Assembly: GCF_022808175.1 (NCBI RefSeq)
Contig: NZ_JALGBX010000025.1
Span: forward strand, 86,998 to 150,997
Reading direction: 5' to 3'
Source: Streptomyces sp. AP-93
GTDB taxonomy: Bacteria; Actinomycetota; Actinomycetes; Streptomycetales; Streptomycetaceae
Length of the DNA stretch: 64,000 bases
Under the pieces are notes generated by a model. It did no database searches, was not told where the DNA came from, and was given only the letters and a program-made list of their open reading frames with translations. Below are positions 43,430 to 52,751 of this stretch, in pieces. Made by a program: the position numbers and the translations under genes. How positions within the stretch are numbered: position 1 is the first letter of the stretch; the number at the start of each line of letters is the position of its first letter.

Positions 43430-44431
43430 TCAGCGCTCCGCCCGCAGCCACTGCGCGACCTCGGTCGCCCAGTACGTCAGGATCGTGTCCGCGCCCGCCC
43501 GCTTGATGCCGAGCAGCGTCTCCAGGATCGCCCGGTCGCGCTCGATCCAGCCCTTCTCCGCCGCCGCCTCGATCATCGCGAACTCGCCGCTGATCTGGTA
43601 CGCCGCCACCGGGACGTCCACCGACTGCGCGACCCGGAAAAGGATGTCCAGGTAGGGTCCGGCCGGCTTGACCATCACCATGTCGGCGCCCTCCTCCAGG
43701 TCGAGGGCGAGCTCGCGCAGCGACTCCCGGGCGTTCGCCGGGTCCTGCTGGTAGCTCTTGCGGTCGCCCTGGAGCGAGGAGGCGACGGCCTCGCGGAAGG
43801 GACCGTAGAAGGCGGAGGAGTACTTGGCCGTGTACGCGAGGATCGAGACGTCCTCGTGGCCCGTCTCGTCCAGCGCGTCGCGGATGACGCCGACCTGGCC
43901 GTCCATCATCCCGCTAGGGCCCACCACGTGGACGCCCGCGTCGGCCTGGACCTGCGCCATCTCGGCGTAGCGCTCCAGCGTCGCGTCGTTGTCGACGCGC
44001 CCGTGCTCGTCCAGCACCCCGCAGTGGCCGTGGTCGGTGTACTCGTCGAGACACAGGTCGGACATGATCACCAGATCGTCCCCCACCTCCGCCTTCACGT
44101 CGCGGATCGCGACCTGGAGGATCCCGTCCGGCTCGGTGCCCGCCGTGCCCCGCGCGTCCTTGTTCTCGTCGGCCGGCACGCCGAAGAGCATGATCCCCGA
44201 GACCCCTGCCTCGACCGCCTCCACCGCGGCCTTCCGCAGCGTGTCCCGGGTGTGCTGGACCACGCCCGGCATCGCCGAGATGGCGAGCGGCTCGCTGATG
44301 CCCTCCCGGACGAACGCCGGGAGGATCAGGTCCGAGGGGTGCAGCCGGTTCTCCGCGACCATCCGCCGCATCGCCGGGGTGGTGCGCAGCCGACGGGGCC
44401 GCGAGCCGGGGAAGGATCCGTACGTGCTCAT
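43430..44431 (-). CDS. hemB: Porphobilinogen synthase (5-aminolevulinate dehydratase)
   Basis: HemB joins two 5-aminolevulinate molecules to porphobilinogen. The 333-residue enzyme shows the Schiff-base lysine in ADMVMVKPAGPYLD and the second lysine in LAYTAKYSSAFYGPFREA, plus the metal region CLDEYTDHGHCGVL with few Cys (Mg-type rather than full Zn-type). Its ATG overlaps the stop of the ankyrin/HEAT gene upstream (ATGA). Confidence 0.95.
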   Translation of the reverse strand: MSTYGSFPGSRPRRLRTTPAMRRMVAENRLHPSDLILPAFVREGISEPLAISAMPGVVQHTRDTLRKAAVEAVEAGVSGIMLFGVPADENKDARGTAGTEPDGILQVAIRDVKAEVGDDLVIMSDLCLDEYTDHGHCGVLDEHGRVDNDATLERYAEMAQVQADAGVHVVGPSGMMDGQVGVIRDALDETGHEDVSILAYTAKYSSAFYGPFREAVASSLQGDRKSYQQDPANARESLRELALDLEEGADMVMVKPAGPYLDILFRVAQSVDVPVAAYQISGEFAMIEAAAEKGWIERDRAILETLLGIKRAGADTILTYWATEVAQWLRAER

Positions 44432-45697
44432 CTTCTAGTCGCCTCTTCGAGCTTCGACAGCAGTCGGGACCAGCCTAGAGCCCGGCCCCGGCCCGGCCCG
44501 TTGCGCGTCTCCCAGTCCCAGAGCGCGTTCGCCCGGTGGTCCGGCGAGAAGAGCGGGCCGATTTCCTCCACCCTCGCGTACGCCTGCGGGGTGTCCGGAT
44601 GGTCCCGCAGGGCCAGTCCGTAGGCGCCGATCATCCGTGTCAGCCAGTCGTCCACGTCCAGGAGGGACAGCAGCAGGTCCGTGGCATCGGCGGTGCGGTC
44701 ACCGGACTCCGCCATGCTGTCCGCCGCCGCTTGCCGCACCGGGCTGCGCGGTGAACGGCCCGTCGGGCCGGCCCATGCAGTCCACCGCCCGCAGGCGCAC
44801 CCCGGGCTCCGGGTGGACGGCGCACCTCAGGCCGATGGACTCCAGCCTCGGATGTCCCACGTCGTGCTCGGTCAGGGCCCACAGCACCGACGCGAGGACC
44901 TCGGGGTCCGGCTCCACGTCCGCCCAGCCGGCGAGGAGCTCCCGGTCCTCCTCGTCGTACGGGTATGCGTCGGCCCCGAAGCGCCAGTGCAAGGTCAGCA
45001 GCCAGTCGGCGGCAAAGCGGCGGTGGACGGAGGACGGGTGGTGCCGCAGGGCCGCCACCACCTCCCGGCTGCCCTCCGCGAGGCGAGCCTTGAGCCGGAC
45101 CCCGGCCGCGAACCAGTCCACGTGCGAGGAGTCGGTGTGCCGGACGGCGCGGGCCACCAGTTCCTCCAGGGGGACCGGAACGCCGAACACCTGCTCCAGG
45201 GTGGTCAGGACGGCGCCGTGTCCCGCGCGTACCGTCAGCCCGCCGAGCACGATCTGCTCGACCTGGCACCACTGCTCCTCGACCGTCGAGGTCTCCGCCG
45301 GGCCCGCCGCCCCCGTCAGCCGCCGCAGCTCCTCCTCCGCGCCCGCCCCCGCCCCGTACCACCGCCGGGCCGCCTCCAGCAGCCGTGCCCGCTCCGCCTG
45401 CGGCAGGCGCTCCCCCGGGTCGGGGAGGTCCCGGGACCACAGCAGCGCGTCGACCACCGCCGGGGAGCCGCTCTCGACGGCCCGCAGCAGCGGGGTCGTG
45501 CCGTCGGGCAGCGCCCGGTCCGGGTCCGCGCCGGCCTCCACCAGCAGCTCGGTGATCCCGTACGCGTACGCCGCCACCGCCGCGCACAGCGGCGGCAGCC
45601 CCTCCTCGTCCGGCCCGTCCGGATCCACGCCGCCCTCCAGCAGCGTCCGTACCGCCTCCGTGTCGCCCGCCCGTACCGCTTCCCCCAGTGCCGTCAT
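44428..45697 (-). pseudogene. Ankyrin/HEAT-repeat protein gene, frameshifted
   Basis: Two overlapping frames make one protein. The 5' frame (ATG 45697) holds ankyrin repeats (EGLPPLCAAVAAYAYGITELLVEAGADPD, DGTTPLLRAVESGSPAVVDALL) and the start of HEAT repeats, then runs into a stop at 44699. The rest of the HEAT region continues in another frame (VRQAAADSMAESGD...LRDHPDTPQAYARVEEIGPLFSPDHRANALWDWE). Dropping one G in the run near 44740 joins them as FTAQP-VRQAAA. The intact paralogue next door confirms the layout. This may be a true mutation or a sequencing error. The final stop overlaps hemB. Confidence 0.8.
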
Positions 45698-45748
45698 GCC
45701 CGGAACATGCCACACGGCCAGGGAACGCACCACGCCATTAGGGGTGCG

Positions 45749-47050
45749 CTACGAGGGTTCGGGGTCGGCCCGGTTCCGCGACTCCCACCGCCACAGCTCG
45801 TTCGGCCGGTGGTCGTGCTCGTACCGGGGGCCCAGCGGGCCGACCTTCGCATAGGCCTCCGGGGTGCGCGGATCGTCCCGTACGGCTAGGGCGTAGGCCG
45901 CGCTCAGCCGGATGTCCGGATCGTCGGCGTCCAGGCACCGCACCAGCATCTCCACGACCTCCGGCGAGCCGTGGGTGACCGACCCGAGGGCGTACGCGGT
46001 CCGGTTCACGACCTCCGGGTCCGGGTCCCGCAGCAGGTCCGGTAGGAGCTCCGGGTCCTCCTCCTCCTCCTCCGGCTCCTCGCCGGCCAGCACCCGGGCG
46101 GCCGCGGCCCGCACCTCGCCGTCCTCGTCGCGGCACAGCTCACGCAGCGCCCGCCGCGCGTCAGGGGACAGCGCCCGCCGCCCGTCGGGGGACGGCGGCC
46201 GGTCGAAGAGATCCGGCACCCAGCGCCGCACCCCCGGGTCAGGATGCCCGGCGCGCCGCAGGCCGATGGCCTCCCGGGTGGGCACCTCCGTCTCGCCCAG
46301 GGCATCGAGCACCCCGCCCAGGACGTCCGCGTCGGTCTCCTCGGCCTCCCACTCGACGAGGATCCGGTGGCACTCCTTCTCGTACCAGCCCGCGTGCGCG
46401 GACTCGAACCACGACCACAGCCGGTACCGGACCACGTCGACCACGAGGGCCCGCCGCCGGGGATCCGGGTCATGGCGGAAGGCGACCGCCTGCGCCCAAG
46501 TCTCCGCGCTGCGGCGGCTGTTCAGGACGTGCAGCGAGGCGCCCCGGTCCACGTGGTCCCTCCTCGGGGACCGGACCCCGCGGGCCACCAGCTCCGCCAC
46601 CGGGGCCAGGACGCGGAACTCCCACTCCAGCAGGGTCAGTACCGCGCCGTGCCCGGCCCGTACGCTCCGCCCGCCGAGGCTGACCTCCGGGACGACCTCG
46701 TACTCCGAGTCCCGCACCCACACCGTGTCCGCCGGGCCCGCCGCCCCCATCAGCCGCCGCAGCTCCACCTCCACGCCCGCGCCCGCCCCGTACCACCGCC
46801 GGGCCGCCTCCAGCACCCGGCCGCGCTCCGCTTCCGGCAGCCGCGGGCGGGCGTCGTCGCCGAGCAGCGCCGTCACCACCGCCGGGGAGCCGCCCTCGAC
46901 GGCCCGCAGCAGCGGGGTCGTGCCGTCCGGCAGCACCCGGTCAGGATCCGCGCCCGCGCCCACCAACTCACCGGCCGCTACGTGGTCGTACGCCGCCACC
47001 GCCGCGCACAGCGCCGCCACCGCGCCATCGGGTTCCGTGGGTTCCGTCAC
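45749..47050 (-). CDS. Ankyrin-repeat and HEAT-repeat protein
   Basis: The 433-residue protein is a close paralogue of the frameshifted gene just downstream. It has ankyrin repeats at ~10-70 (AVAAYDHVAAGELVGAGADPD, DGTTPLLRAVEGGSPAVVTALLG), a middle domain with ARRWYGAGAGVEVELRRL, and HEAT repeats (LRELCRDEDGEVRAAAARVLAGEEPE, LLRDPDPEVVNRTAYALGSV, CLDADDPDIRLSAAYALAV). A shared GCATGTTC element precedes both starts. No enzyme domain; a protein-binding scaffold is likely. GTG start. Confidence 0.83.
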   Translation of the reverse strand: MTEPTEPDGAVAALCAAVAAYDHVAAGELVGAGADPDRVLPDGTTPLLRAVEGGSPAVVTALLGDDARPRLPEAERGRVLEAARRWYGAGAGVEVELRRLMGAAGPADTVWVRDSEYEVVPEVSLGGRSVRAGHGAVLTLLEWEFRVLAPVAELVARGVRSPRRDHVDRGASLHVLNSRRSAETWAQAVAFRHDPDPRRRALVVDVVRYRLWSWFESAHAGWYEKECHRILVEWEAEETDADVLGGVLDALGETEVPTREAIGLRRAGHPDPGVRRWVPDLFDRPPSPDGRRALSPDARRALRELCRDEDGEVRAAAARVLAGEEPEEEEEDPELLPDLLRDPDPEVVNRTAYALGSVTHGSPEVVEMLVRCLDADDPDIRLSAAYALAVRDDPRTPEAYAKVGPLGPRYEHDHRPNELWRWESRNRADPEPS

Positions 47051-47065
47051 GGCCCGAACATGCCA

Positions 47066-47098
47066 CAGGGCCCGGGTGCACATCACACCCGGGCCCTG
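47066..47098 (-). terminator. Hairpin ending the rex-hemACD operon
   Basis: Perfect arms CAGGGCCCGGGTG and CACCCGGGCCCTG flank seven bases, between the hemD stop and the ankyrin/HEAT gene start. Confidence 0.85.
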
Positions 47099-47123
47099 CC
47101 ACGTAACACCGCTAAGGCGGCCA

Positions 47124-48791
47124 TCAGGTCGTACGGCGCCTACGCGCCCCCGGCCGCCGCTCGCTCGGCCGGTACACGCTCTCCCCGGCCTCCTTCGCGG
47201 CCTCGCGGCGCGCGGCCCCGTACTCCGCCAGGGCCTCCGCCAGCTTGCCCACGCTCGGCTCCGGCGACAGCACGTCGACCCGGAGCCCGTGCTCCTCGGC
47301 CGTCTTGGCCGTGGCCGGGCCGATGCACGCGATGACGGTGACGTTGTGCGGCTTGCCGGCGATGCCGACGAGGTTCCGCACGGTCGACGAGGACGTGAAG
47401 AGCACGGCGTCGAAGCCGCCGCCCTTGATCGCCTCACGCGTGTCCTGCGGCGGCGGCGAGGCGCGCACGGTCCGGTAGGCGGTGACGTCGTCGACCTCCC
47501 ACCCGAGCTCGATCAGCCCGGCGACCAGGGTCTCGGTGGCGATGTCGGCGCGCGGCAGGAAGACGCGGTCGATCGGGTCGAAGACCGGGTCGTACGGAGG
47601 CCAGTCCTCCAGCAGTCCGGCCGCGGACTGCTCGCCGCTGGGCACGAGGTCGGGCTTGACGCCGAACTCCACCAGCGCGGCGGCGGTCTGCTCGCCGACG
47701 GCGGCGACCTTGATGCCGGCGAAGGCACGGGCGTCGAGCCCGTACTCCTCGAACTTCTCGCGCACGGCCTTGACCGCGTTCACCGAAGTGAAGGCGATCC
47801 ACTCGTAACGTCCCGTCACGAGCCCCTTGACCGCCCGCTCCATCTGCTGCGGGGTGCGCGGCGGCTCCACGGCGATGGTCGGCACCTCGTGGGGCACCGC
47901 GCCGTACGAACGGAGCTGGTCGGAGAGCGAGGCTGCCTGCTCCTTGGTGCGCGGGACGAGCACGCGCCAGCCGAACAGCGGCTTCGACTCGAACCAGGAC
48001 AGTTCCTCGCGGCGCGCGACGGCGCCGTGCTCCCCGACCACGGCTATGACGGAGCGCGCGCCCTCGGGCGACGGGAGGATCTTGCCCTGCTTGAACACCT
48101 GGGCGATGGTGCCCAGGGTCGCGCTCCACGTCCGCTGGCGGGTCGTCGTACCGGCCACGGTCACGGTGAGCGGGGTGTCGGGCTTGCGCCCGGCGCCGAT
48201 CAGCTCGGCCGCGGCCGCCGAGACGGTCTCCAGCGTCGCGGAGACGACGAGGATGCCGTCGCTGGCGCCCACCTCGGTCCAGCAGCGCGCGGAGGCGGTC
48301 CGCGCGTTCACGAACCTCACGTCCGCACCCTGCTTGCCGGCCAGCGGAACACCGGCGTACGCGGGCACGCCGACCGCGGTCGCGACGCCGGGGACGACCT
48401 CGAAGGGGATGCCGCCGGTGGCGCAGGCGAGCATCTCCTCGGCCGCGTTCCCGTCGAGTCCGGGGTCGCCGGTGACGGCACGGACGACCCGCCTGCCGGA
48501 GCGCGCGGCCTCCATGACAAGATTGGCGGCATCTCGGATGACCGGGACTCCGGCGGCTGCTGACTTCTCGTCAGCAATCGTCAGCTGTGGCGTGTCCACC
48601 CCCGCGCGCGCATGCGTACGTACGACCTCGAGCACCTCGGGCTCCGCGATCAGTACGTCCGCGGCGGCCAGGGCCTCCACGGCGCGAAGCGTCAGCAGTC
48701 CCGGGTCGCCCGGGCCGGCACCGAGGAAGGTGACGTGCCCCTGGACGGCGACGGCCGGACACGCGGAGGTGGTTGGGCTTGTGGGGTTCAA
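47124..48791 (-). CDS. hemD: Uroporphyrinogen-III synthase fused to a uroporphyrinogen methyltransferase-like domain
   Basis: In the 555-residue fusion, residues ~15-255 resemble the SAM-dependent tetrapyrrole methylase fold (HVTFLGAGPGDPGLLTLRA, VTGDPGLDGNA, FEVVPGVATAVGVPAYAGVPL). Residues ~270-530 are uroporphyrinogen-III synthase (GWRVLVPRTKEQAASLSDQLRSYGA, FTSVNAVKAVREKFEE, VTAYRTVRASPP, VLFTSSSTVRNLVGI). It closes hydroxymethylbilane to uroporphyrinogen III; the first domain may feed sirohaem or cobalamin. The TTG start overlaps the hemC stop (TTGA). The tail is basic. Confidence 0.92.
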   Translation of the reverse strand: MNPTSPTTSACPAVAVQGHVTFLGAGPGDPGLLTLRAVEALAAADVLIAEPEVLEVVRTHARAGVDTPQLTIADEKSAAAGVPVIRDAANLVMEAARSGRRVVRAVTGDPGLDGNAAEEMLACATGGIPFEVVPGVATAVGVPAYAGVPLAGKQGADVRFVNARTASARCWTEVGASDGILVVSATLETVSAAAAELIGAGRKPDTPLTVTVAGTTTRQRTWSATLGTIAQVFKQGKILPSPEGARSVIAVVGEHGAVARREELSWFESKPLFGWRVLVPRTKEQAASLSDQLRSYGAVPHEVPTIAVEPPRTPQQMERAVKGLVTGRYEWIAFTSVNAVKAVREKFEEYGLDARAFAGIKVAAVGEQTAAALVEFGVKPDLVPSGEQSAAGLLEDWPPYDPVFDPIDRVFLPRADIATETLVAGLIELGWEVDDVTAYRTVRASPPPQDTREAIKGGGFDAVLFTSSSTVRNLVGIAGKPHNVTVIACIGPATAKTAEEHGLRVDVLSPEPSVGKLAEALAEYGAARREAAKEAGESVYRPSERRPGARRRRTT

Positions 48792-49756
48792 AGCGACCGC
48801 TCCCCCATCAGACCGGCTGCGCCCTTGGCCAGCATCTCGTCCGCGAGTTCGCGGCCGAGCGCCATGGCCTCGTCGTACGACTGGGGCACAGGACCGGTGG
48901 TGGACAGCTGCACCAGCGTGGAACCGTCGAGGGTTCCCACGACTCCACGAAGGCGCATCTCATTGACAATCTGCCCGTCGGCCAACAGGTCGGCGAGCGC
49001 GCCCACGGGGGCGCTGCAGCCGGCCTCCAGGGCGCCGAGCAGGGCGCGTTCGGCGGTCACGGCGGCCCGGGTGTACGGGTCGTCGAGCTCGGCGAGCGCG
49101 GAAATCAGGTCCGTGTTGGACGCCAGGCACTCCACGGCCAGGGCTCCCTGGCCGGGTGCGGGCAGCATGTTGTCCACGGAGATCAGGTCGGTGGCCTCGT
49201 CGCCGCGGCCGATCCGGTTGAGCCCGGCGGCGGCCAGCACGACGGCATCGAGCTCGCCGCTGCGCACGTACCCGATCCGGGTATCGACGTTGCCGCGAAT
49301 CGCGACGGTCTCGATGACCTTGCCCAGCGACTTGGCGTAGGCGTGCAGCTGCGACCTGCGGCGCGGCGAACCGGTGCCGATGCGCGCACCGTCGGGCAGC
49401 TGCTCGAAGGTCAGGCCGTCGCGGGCGACGAGCGCGTCGCGCGGGTCCTCGCGCTGCGGCATGGCCGCGATGACGAGCTCGTCGGGCTGCGCGGTGGGCA
49501 GGTCCTTCAGCGAGTGCACGGCGAAGTCGACTTCACCGCGTACGAGGGCCTCGCGCAGGGCGGTGACGAAGACGCCGGTGCCGCCGATCTGCGAAAGGCT
49601 CTCGCGGGACACGTCACCGTAGGTCGTGATCTCCACGAGCTCGACGGGCCGGCCGGTGATCGCCCGTACCGCCTCGGCGACATGCCCGGACTGGGACATG
49701 GCCAGCTTGCTGCGCCGCGTGCCGAGCCTCAGCGGCTGGTCGAGACGTGGATTCAT
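48788..49756 (-). CDS. hemC: Hydroxymethylbilane synthase (porphobilinogen deaminase)
   Basis: HemC polymerises four porphobilinogens to hydroxymethylbilane. The 322-residue enzyme shows LRLGTRRSKLAMSQSG, FAVHSLKDLPT, GTGSPRRRSQL, RGNVDTRI, LPAPGQGALAVE and the dipyrromethane-binding Cys in LEAGCSAPVGA. It overlaps hemA upstream and hemD downstream by four bases each. Confidence 0.96.
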   Translation of the reverse strand: MNPRLDQPLRLGTRRSKLAMSQSGHVAEAVRAITGRPVELVEITTYGDVSRESLSQIGGTGVFVTALREALVRGEVDFAVHSLKDLPTAQPDELVIAAMPQREDPRDALVARDGLTFEQLPDGARIGTGSPRRRSQLHAYAKSLGKVIETVAIRGNVDTRIGYVRSGELDAVVLAAAGLNRIGRGDEATDLISVDNMLPAPGQGALAVECLASNTDLISALAELDDPYTRAAVTAERALLGALEAGCSAPVGALADLLADGQIVNEMRLRGVVGTLDGSTLVQLSTTGPVPQSYDEAMALGRELADEMLAKGAAGLMGERSL

Positions 49757-51663
49757 GATGCCCGTCCTGAGTCGTGGTTCTTGTCAGCCTCGTCGGCCCG
49801 GCTGACGGAGGCCACCGTCTGCGGGTCGAGATCGAAGAGTTCGCGCAGCGCCTCGGCGTACCCGGCGCCGCCGGGCTCGCTCGCGAGCTGCTTGACGCGC
49901 ACGGTAGGCGCGTGGAGGAGCTTGTCGACGACACGCCGCACGGTCTGAGTCACTTCAGCCCGCTGCCGCTCGTCGAGATCGGGGACCCGTCCGTCGAGCC
50001 GTGCCACTTCCATGGCGACGACCTCGGCGGCCATGGCGCGCAGGGCGACCACGGTGGGCGTGATGTGCGCGGCCCGCTGGGCGGCCCCGAAGGCGGCCAC
50101 TTCCGCGGCCACTATCCCGCGTACGGCGTCGACGTCGGCGGCCATGGGAGCGTCGGCGGATGCCTCGGCGAGCGACTCGATATCAACGAGCCGCACGCCA
50201 GGAATCCGGTGCACGGCGGCGTCAATATCGCGCGGCATGGCCAGGTCGAGCAGCGCGAGCCGCACGGGCAGCGCGTCCACCCGGCTCCGTACGCCCTTGC
50301 GCGGCTGCTGCCGCTGCGCGGCGGCCTCGCCCTGGTCGGCCCAGGTCCCGTGCAGCTCCAGCGACCCGGCATCCACCCCGGCCAGCGCGGCCCGCCCATC
50401 GGCGGTCCGCCCCGGATCGGAAGCCAGCGCATCGAGCCCGACGGGACACCCGTCCCGCTCCTCGACGACAACCTTGCTCCGCACGGCCCCGGCATCGGCA
50501 ATCCGCCGCCCCTCCCCCGCAAGCACGGCAAGCCGCGCAACGAGGGCGGGATCCACCAGCTCGGCCGAACCAGCCGAATCCAGCCGCACGGACGCCCCGG
50601 CCACAGCCAAATCCAGCACGGACACCCCGGGCCCAGCCAAATCCAGCCCCGCACCGGCCACGGACGCCCCGGGCCCAGCCAAATCCAGCCCCGCCGGCGT
50701 TTGAGGCGCGGGGGTCCGGGGGCTGGCCCCCGGCAACGGCGCCGCACCGGCATCGGGTCCGGGGCGAAGCTCCGGGGAACGGGGGAAGGGCGGGTAGGGG
50801 ACAGCCCCCGCAGGGCCCTCCTCAGCGCGCTCCTCCATGGCCACGGCCACTTCGTCCCCGGTCAGCACCAAACCAGTGGCCCCGGTGCAGGACACGACGA
50901 CATCGACCCGAGCCAACTCTTCCGCGACACCGGACATCGCAATGGCCGAAGCCGCAACCCCGGTGCCCGAGGCAACCAGAATCTCGGCCAACCGCTCCGC
51001 CCGCTCGGCGGTCCGGTTGGCAACCACAACCTCGGCGACACCCACCCGCGCCAACGTCGCCGCCGCCAGCGAAGACATCGACCCGGCCCCAATGACAAGC
51101 GCCCGCTTCCCCGCAGCCCACTCCTCCACCGGCACCCGCACGGCGAGCTGCTCCAGCCCGAAGGTCACCAGCGACTGCCCCGCCCGGTCGATCCCGGTCT
51201 CGGAGTGCGCCCGCTTGCCGACCCGCAACGCCTGCTGAAAAAGATCATTGATCAAACGCCCGGCCGTGTGGAGCTCCTGCCCCAGCGCCAGCGCGTCCTT
51301 GATCTGCCCGAGGATCTGCCCCTCGCCCACGACCATCGAGTCCAGCCCGCACGCCACCGAAAACAAATGGTGGACGGCCCGGTCCTCGTAGTGCACGTAC
51401 AGATAAGGAGTGAGCTCCTCCAGCGCGACACCACTGTGCTGCGCCAGCAGCGTCGACAGCTCGGCGACACCCGCGTGGAACTTGTCCACGTCGGCGTACA
51501 GCTCGATCCGGTTGCAGGTGGCGAGGACCGCCGCCTCCGCCGCCGGCTCCGCGGCCAGCGTGTCGTGCAGCAGTTTGACCTTGGCATCGGCGGCCAGCGA
51601 AGCGCGCTCCAGCACGCTCACCGGCGCACTGCGATGGCTCAGCCCTACGACGAGCAGACTCAT
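49753..51663 (-). CDS. hemA: Glutamyl-tRNA reductase with a large insertion
   Basis: HemA reduces Glu-tRNA to glutamate-1-semialdehyde with NADPH, the first step of haem synthesis. Catalytic and binding parts are visible: VVGLSHRSAPVSVLER, ATCNRIELYA (nucleophile Cys about residue 49), EGQILGQIKDAL, the NADPH loop VIGAGSMSSLAAATL, LLDLAMPRDIDAAV and the C-terminal dimer helix. The family has 400-450 residues, but this one has 636, because ~190 low-complexity residues (~280-465; repeats of AGLDLAGPG) interrupt the NADPH domain. Part of that insert is encoded by a palindromic repeat also found intergenically. Coupled to rex by ATGA. Confidence 0.93.
   Translation of the reverse strand: MSLLVVGLSHRSAPVSVLERASLAADAKVKLLHDTLAAEPAAEAAVLATCNRIELYADVDKFHAGVAELSTLLAQHSGVALEELTPYLYVHYEDRAVHHLFSVACGLDSMVVGEGQILGQIKDALALGQELHTAGRLINDLFQQALRVGKRAHSETGIDRAGQSLVTFGLEQLAVRVPVEEWAAGKRALVIGAGSMSSLAAATLARVGVAEVVVANRTAERAERLAEILVASGTGVAASAIAMSGVAEELARVDVVVSCTGATGLVLTGDEVAVAMEERAEEGPAGAVPYPPFPRSPELRPGPDAGAAPLPGASPRTPAPQTPAGLDLAGPGASVAGAGLDLAGPGVSVLDLAVAGASVRLDSAGSAELVDPALVARLAVLAGEGRRIADAGAVRSKVVVEERDGCPVGLDALASDPGRTADGRAALAGVDAGSLELHGTWADQGEAAAQRQQPRKGVRSRVDALPVRLALLDLAMPRDIDAAVHRIPGVRLVDIESLAEASADAPMAADVDAVRGIVAAEVAAFGAAQRAAHITPTVVALRAMAAEVVAMEVARLDGRVPDLDERQRAEVTQTVRRVVDKLLHAPTVRVKQLASEPGGAGYAEALRELFDLDPQTVASVSRADEADKNHDSGRAS
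50681..50820. repeat. Streptomyces palindromic repeat (copy A) inside hemA
   Basis: On the plus strand it reads AATCCAGCCCCGCCGGCGTTT GAGG-type start, an internal GGGGGCTGGCCCCC hairpin and a tail GGGGGAAGGGCGGGTAGGGG, CAGCCCCCGCAGGGCC. The same blocks occur at 60544-60674 and partly at 56869-56935. Here it is in frame within the hemA insertion. Confidence 0.8.
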
Positions 51664-52478
51664 GCCGGCATCACCGCCGGGACGTCCCCCTCGGGTCCGC
51701 CCTTCCGTGCGACGGCGGCGGCCCGTCCGGCGGGCGGCACGACGGCGGCGGCCGGAGCCGCCCCGGTGCCGGTGCCCGCGGCGGGGCCGCCGGCGGCAGC
51801 CTGGGCCGCGGCTTCCTCGCCGGCCTTGCGCTGCTCGTGGAAGGCCAGGATCTGCAGCTCGATCGACAGGTCGACCTTGCGCACGTCGACGCCCTCGGGC
51901 ACGGACAGCACGGTCGGCGCGAAGTTCAAAATAGAGGTCACCCCGGCGGCGATGAGCCGCTCGCTCACCTGCTGCGCGGCCCCCGCCGGGGTCGCGATGA
52001 CCCCGATCGAGACGCCGTTCTCCTCGATGATCTTCTCCAGCTCATCGGTGTGCTGCACGGGCATCCCCGCCACCGGCTTCCCGGCCATGGCCGGGTCGGC
52101 GTCGATGAGCGCCGCCACGCGGAAACCGCGCGACGCGAAACCGCCGTAGTTGGCCAGCGCGGCGCCGAGGTTACCGATGCCGACGATGACGACCGGCCAG
52201 TCCTGGGTCAGCCCGAGCTCGCGGGAGATCTGGTAGACGAGGTACTCCACGTCGTACCCGACCCCGCGGGTCCCGTAGGAACCGAGGTAGGAGAAGTCCT
52301 TGCGGAGCTTCGCGGAGTTGACTCCGGCGGCCGCGGCCAGCTCCTCGGAGGACACCGTGGGCACCGATCGCTCGGAGAGCGCGGTGAGGGCGCGCAAGTA
52401 CAGCGGAAGCCGGGCGACAGTGGCCTCGGGAATACCTCGGCTGCGGGTCGCCGGTCGGTGAGTTCGGCCAGTTGCCAC
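51660..52478 (-). CDS. rex: Redox-sensing transcriptional repressor Rex
   Basis: Rex binds its operator when NAD+ is high and leaves it when NADH rises, derepressing respiratory genes. The 272-residue protein has a winged helix (RLPLYLRALTALSERSVPTVSSEELAAAAGVNSAKLRKDFSYLGSYGTRGVGYDV in its blocks) and a Rossmann domain with VVIVGIGNLGAALANYGGF. The GTG at 52478 has AGGAG six bases upstream. A C-terminal Ala/Pro/Gly tail is typical of Streptomyces. It heads the rex-hemA-hemC-hemD operon. Confidence 0.96.
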   Translation of the reverse strand: MATGRTHRPATRSRGIPEATVARLPLYLRALTALSERSVPTVSSEELAAAAGVNSAKLRKDFSYLGSYGTRGVGYDVEYLVYQISRELGLTQDWPVVIVGIGNLGAALANYGGFASRGFRVAALIDADPAMAGKPVAGMPVQHTDELEKIIEENGVSIGVIATPAGAAQQVSERLIAAGVTSILNFAPTVLSVPEGVDVRKVDLSIELQILAFHEQRKAGEEAAAQAAAGGPAAGTGTGAAPAAAVVPPAGRAAAVARKGGPEGDVPAVMPA

Positions 52479-52555
52479 GATGCTCCTGCGGGATGAGCGG
52501 GGCTGCAGGTGGCCACTTGTCCCAGGACCACCCCGTCGAATGCAGGCTATGTCTT

Positions 52556-52571
52556 TGTGAACGCGTGCACA
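52556..52571. promoter_or_regulatory. Rex operator (ROP) upstream of rex
   Basis: TGTGAACGCGTGCACA differs from the published TGTGAACNNNTTCACA consensus by one base (G for T) in the right half. It lies 78 bp upstream of the rex start. Autoregulation of rex-hemACD through this site is established in S. coelicolor. A second palindrome, GTGACCggGGTCAC, lies at 52600-52613. Confidence 0.85.
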
Positions 52572-52751
52572 AAGATTGTGTCCGCTTTGTCCGACCAAAG
52601 TGACCGGGGTCACGCGCCTTGGGCGTATGGGCCGGGAACGGATGACACGCCGAACCCGTTCAATTCCCGAAGGGGGCAAAACGGTACACACTCCTCACCA
52701 ATACGCCCCCGAGACCCCATAAATCGCCCATGATGGTAACCGCCCGACGGC

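Noticed and set aside
45912..48563. 883-codon plus-strand open frame opposite the ankyrin/HEAT and hemD genes
   Set aside because: It is antisense to recognised domains and has no family-like sequence.
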